Positions 39,709 through 41,023 of a stretch of DNA of 41,023 bases are shown piece by piece. The notes under the pieces are model-generated. The model ran no database searches. It saw only the letters and a program-made list of their open reading frames with translations, and was not told the DNA's origin. A program made the translations under genes and the position numbers. This DNA is from CAYHCE01 sp964355015 (GTDB taxonomy: Bacteria; Cyanobacteriota; Cyanobacteriia; PCC-6307; Cyanobiaceae): assembly GCA_964355015.1 (NCBI GenBank), contig CAYHCE010000025.1, positions 1-41,023 on the forward strand, written 5' to 3'. How positions within the stretch are numbered: the first letter of the stretch is position 1; each line of letters begins with the position of its first letter.

Positions 39709-39954
39709 ATGCGGGCCACGAAAGCGCGGCGCGGGATCAAGGCGGCCATGCCTGGGATCAAGGCGGCTGCCGTCGAGATCATGAGCGACCTTGGGGAAGC
39801 CTCTGTCGCTGATCCTCAGGTGGTTGTGAAGATCACGCGCAAGACCTGGGTTCACACTGGCCTGGCCATGCCCGGGGATGTCGTGACTGTAGACCCCCAC
39901 ACGGCCAGCAGGCTGTTTCAGAAGGGGCTTGCAACGGATGAGATCCAAGATTGA
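39709..39954 (+). CDS. Small conserved head-associated protein
   Basis: An 81-residue protein. The ATG at 39709 has no linear ribosome site; GGAGG lies 28 bases upstream and would be at 8 bases if the intervening hairpin is folded. The N terminus is basic and Ala-rich (KARRGIKAAMPGIKAAAVEI), then a small beta domain with TWVHTGLAMPGDVVTVDPHT ends in FQKGLATDE. Small proteins like the latter part often follow capsid genes. Later ATGs (39748, 39781) are possible starts. Confidence 0.65.
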   Translation: MRATKARRGIKAAMPGIKAAAVEIMSDLGEASVADPQVVVKITRKTWVHTGLAMPGDVVTVDPHTASRLFQKGLATDEIQD

Positions 39955-40261
39955 CTTCGATGGGTTGTTCCAGTCGCGGTACGTCTACCAGCCGCACGAG
40001 GGCAGGCTTTACCGCGAGCTGACCCAGCCGAACGAGGACTTGATCCTCGAGCGCAACAAGCAGCGGCGCAACATGAACCAGCGCAAGATGGAGTGGGGGC
40101 GCATGGTGGCCGACATCCCTCACAACGCCTGGGAGGCTCTCTGCCGCAAGTACCCTGACCTGAGGGCCAGGGACAGGGAGATCCGCGAGAAAGCCCTCAT
40201 GAGCCTCCTGAAGTCCCCAGAGGGGGCTCCTTTCCTGGTCGTCGACCGGAGCAAAGTCTGA
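39938..40261 (+). CDS. Hypothetical head-module protein
   Basis: A 107-residue protein; ATG at 39938 follows GAAGGGGC and overlaps the previous gene by 17 bases. A TTG nine bases earlier is less likely. It is basic and helical with LILERNKQRRNMNQRKMEW and RDREIREKALMSLLKSPEGA. It may be a head-completion or DNA-binding protein by position. No family is recognised. Confidence 0.6.
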   Translation: MRSKIDFDGLFQSRYVYQPHEGRLYRELTQPNEDLILERNKQRRNMNQRKMEWGRMVADIPHNAWEALCRKYPDLRARDREIREKALMSLLKSPEGAPFLVVDRSKV

Positions 40262-40446
40262 TGCCATCGAAAACTCGCAAGCAGGCCCGGCTCATGGCTG
40301 CGGCTGCCCACGATCCGAAGTTCGCCAAGCGCGTCGGGGTGCCGACGAGCGTGGCCAAGGAGTTCAACCAGGCTGACGCCGGAACCGGGATCCTCAAGGC
40401 ACGGGGACGCGGTGGCCGTTTGCCAGCCAAGAAGCGGGGGAAGTGA
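40261..40446 (+). CDS. Small basic head-module protein
   Basis: A 61-residue protein starting in a TGATG overlap. It resembles small phage proteins of the type K-x-x-Q-x-R-x-M-x-A-A-A-H: MPSKTRKQARLMAAAAHDP, then VPTSVAKEFNQAD and a Gly/Arg/Lys tail RGRGGRLPAKKRGK. These are frequent near capsid or portal genes and are probably DNA- or head-associated; the role is unknown. Confidence 0.65.
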   Translation: MPSKTRKQARLMAAAAHDPKFAKRVGVPTSVAKEFNQADAGTGILKARGRGGRLPAKKRGK

Positions 40447-40448
40447 CA

Positions 40449-41015
40449 ATGCCTGGCAAGCTCGAGGTTACGGGTTCGACTGCGATTTCAAGTCCGAAGA
40501 CGGTTACCGCCTATTGCGAGGGGCGGAACTACAAGAAGGCGGGCAAGACCATCACCTATGCGACCGGGGTCTCCGGGGCAGTTGCCAGCAACAACTCGCT
40601 CGCCTTCACGGCTGTCACGCCTGGGGACGGACTGACCGTTCACCTCGTCGACCCGCTTGGGAACAGCAAGGCCCTGGCCGTCGCTGTCAAGAGTCCGTCC
40701 GAGATCGTCGTCTCCCTGGCCACTGGCTCGGGTGGGGCGATCACGAGTACCGCGGCGCAGGTCGACACGGCGATCGGAGCTCTCACGGCGGCGAACGCCA
40801 TGGTAGGGGTGGCCAACAACGGCGCCTCGACTGGCGCTGGCGTGGTGATTGCTCAGTCTGTCCAGCTCAAGGGCTGCGTTCCGACCGGGCTGCAGTTCGG
40901 CAGCGAGCAGGGGGTTGCCTTCAAGGCTGGGTTCGACTCCTGGGCGGCTAGCTCGGGTGGCCCTACCGAGGGGCGTGATCCGTGCGCTGAAGCCTACGGT
41001 GGAGGGGCGGCATAA
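40449..41015 (+). CDS. Putative capsid decoration or tail protein
   Basis: A 188-residue protein; ATG at 40449 follows GGGGGAAG. The GTG two codons earlier is an alternative. It is rich in Ala, Gly, Ser, Thr and Val with alternating strands (TITYATGVSGAVASNNSLAF; GDGLTVHLVDPLGNSKALAV), typical of Ig- or jelly-roll-like surface proteins. The C terminus has EGRDPCAEAYGGGAA. The next gene would start across the right edge of the window. Confidence 0.65.
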   Translation: MPGKLEVTGSTAISSPKTVTAYCEGRNYKKAGKTITYATGVSGAVASNNSLAFTAVTPGDGLTVHLVDPLGNSKALAVAVKSPSEIVVSLATGSGGAITSTAAQVDTAIGALTAANAMVGVANNGASTGAGVVIAQSVQLKGCVPTGLQFGSEQGVAFKAGFDSWAASSGGPTEGRDPCAEAYGGGAA

Positions 41016-41023
41016 GTCGCTGC

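Noticed and set aside
38640..39782. 380-codon minus-strand frame opposite the capsid gene
   Set aside because: Antisense shadow; the capsid gene has a recognisable family and coupling to the scaffold.

Overview
The window reads as a tailed double-stranded DNA phage of a Gram-negative bacterium. It has a large-subunit terminase, a long portal, a scaffold, an SU10-type capsid protein, an adaptor and a nozzle-like protein, three consecutive probable DNA-ejection proteins, and no tape-measure, tail-tube or sheath gene. That points to a short-tailed (podovirus-like) particle. The Gram-negative host is inferred from the lipobox and signal peptides, the strong GGAGG ribosome sites and a sigma70-type promoter. 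Base composition is GC-rich almost everywhere. No rRNA, tRNA, CRISPR array, insertion sequence, integrase or transposase was recognised. Genes are tightly packed, most joined by ATGA, GTGA or TGATG overlaps.

Layout. Positions 1-14951 (+) hold the second half of the late operon: decoration and tail proteins, collar fibre, adaptor, three unusual repeat-rich fibre-like proteins (leucine-rich repeats, triple carbohydrate-binding repeats, an 11-fold glycine-rich repeat), a small lipoprotein, nozzle-like protein, S74-type protein, and ejection proteins including a lytic-transglycosylase-like one. A bidirectional terminator at about 14969-14989 separates this from a leftward operon at 15138-25196 (-). 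Read from its promoter at 25465-25492, that operon starts with a roughly 260-base hairpin-rich leader. It then encodes a small protein, a DUF932 protein, a ParB-like protein, a HicA-like protein, an ERF annealing protein, a YqaJ-type exonuclease and an SSB-like protein. Next come a duplicated aspartic protease, secreted and tiny membrane proteins, and an Acb2-type cyclic-nucleotide sponge. Rightward from 25563 come a ribbon-helix-helix regulator, a primase-type zinc domain, a replication initiator carrying iteron-like repeats, a DnaB-like helicase, RusA, two coiled-coil proteins, and the packaging and head genes (terminase, portal, a 1083-residue protein, scaffold, capsid).

The head module runs off the right end and the tail module begins at the left end. 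The window therefore looks like one nearly complete, circularly permuted genome cut inside a late gene.

How it works together: the leftward operon appears to provide early recombination (ERF plus exonuclease plus SSB-like) and, at its distal end, host-interaction or counter-defence functions. The rightward operon provides replication through host polymerase recruitment (initiator, helicase, no polymerase of its own), then packaging and virion assembly. The best candidates for novelty are the phage aspartic protease, the Acb2-type gene and its hairpin-linked start, the structured leader, the iterons inside the initiator gene, and the tetraloop hairpin that may bridge ribosome site and start codon after the capsid gene.
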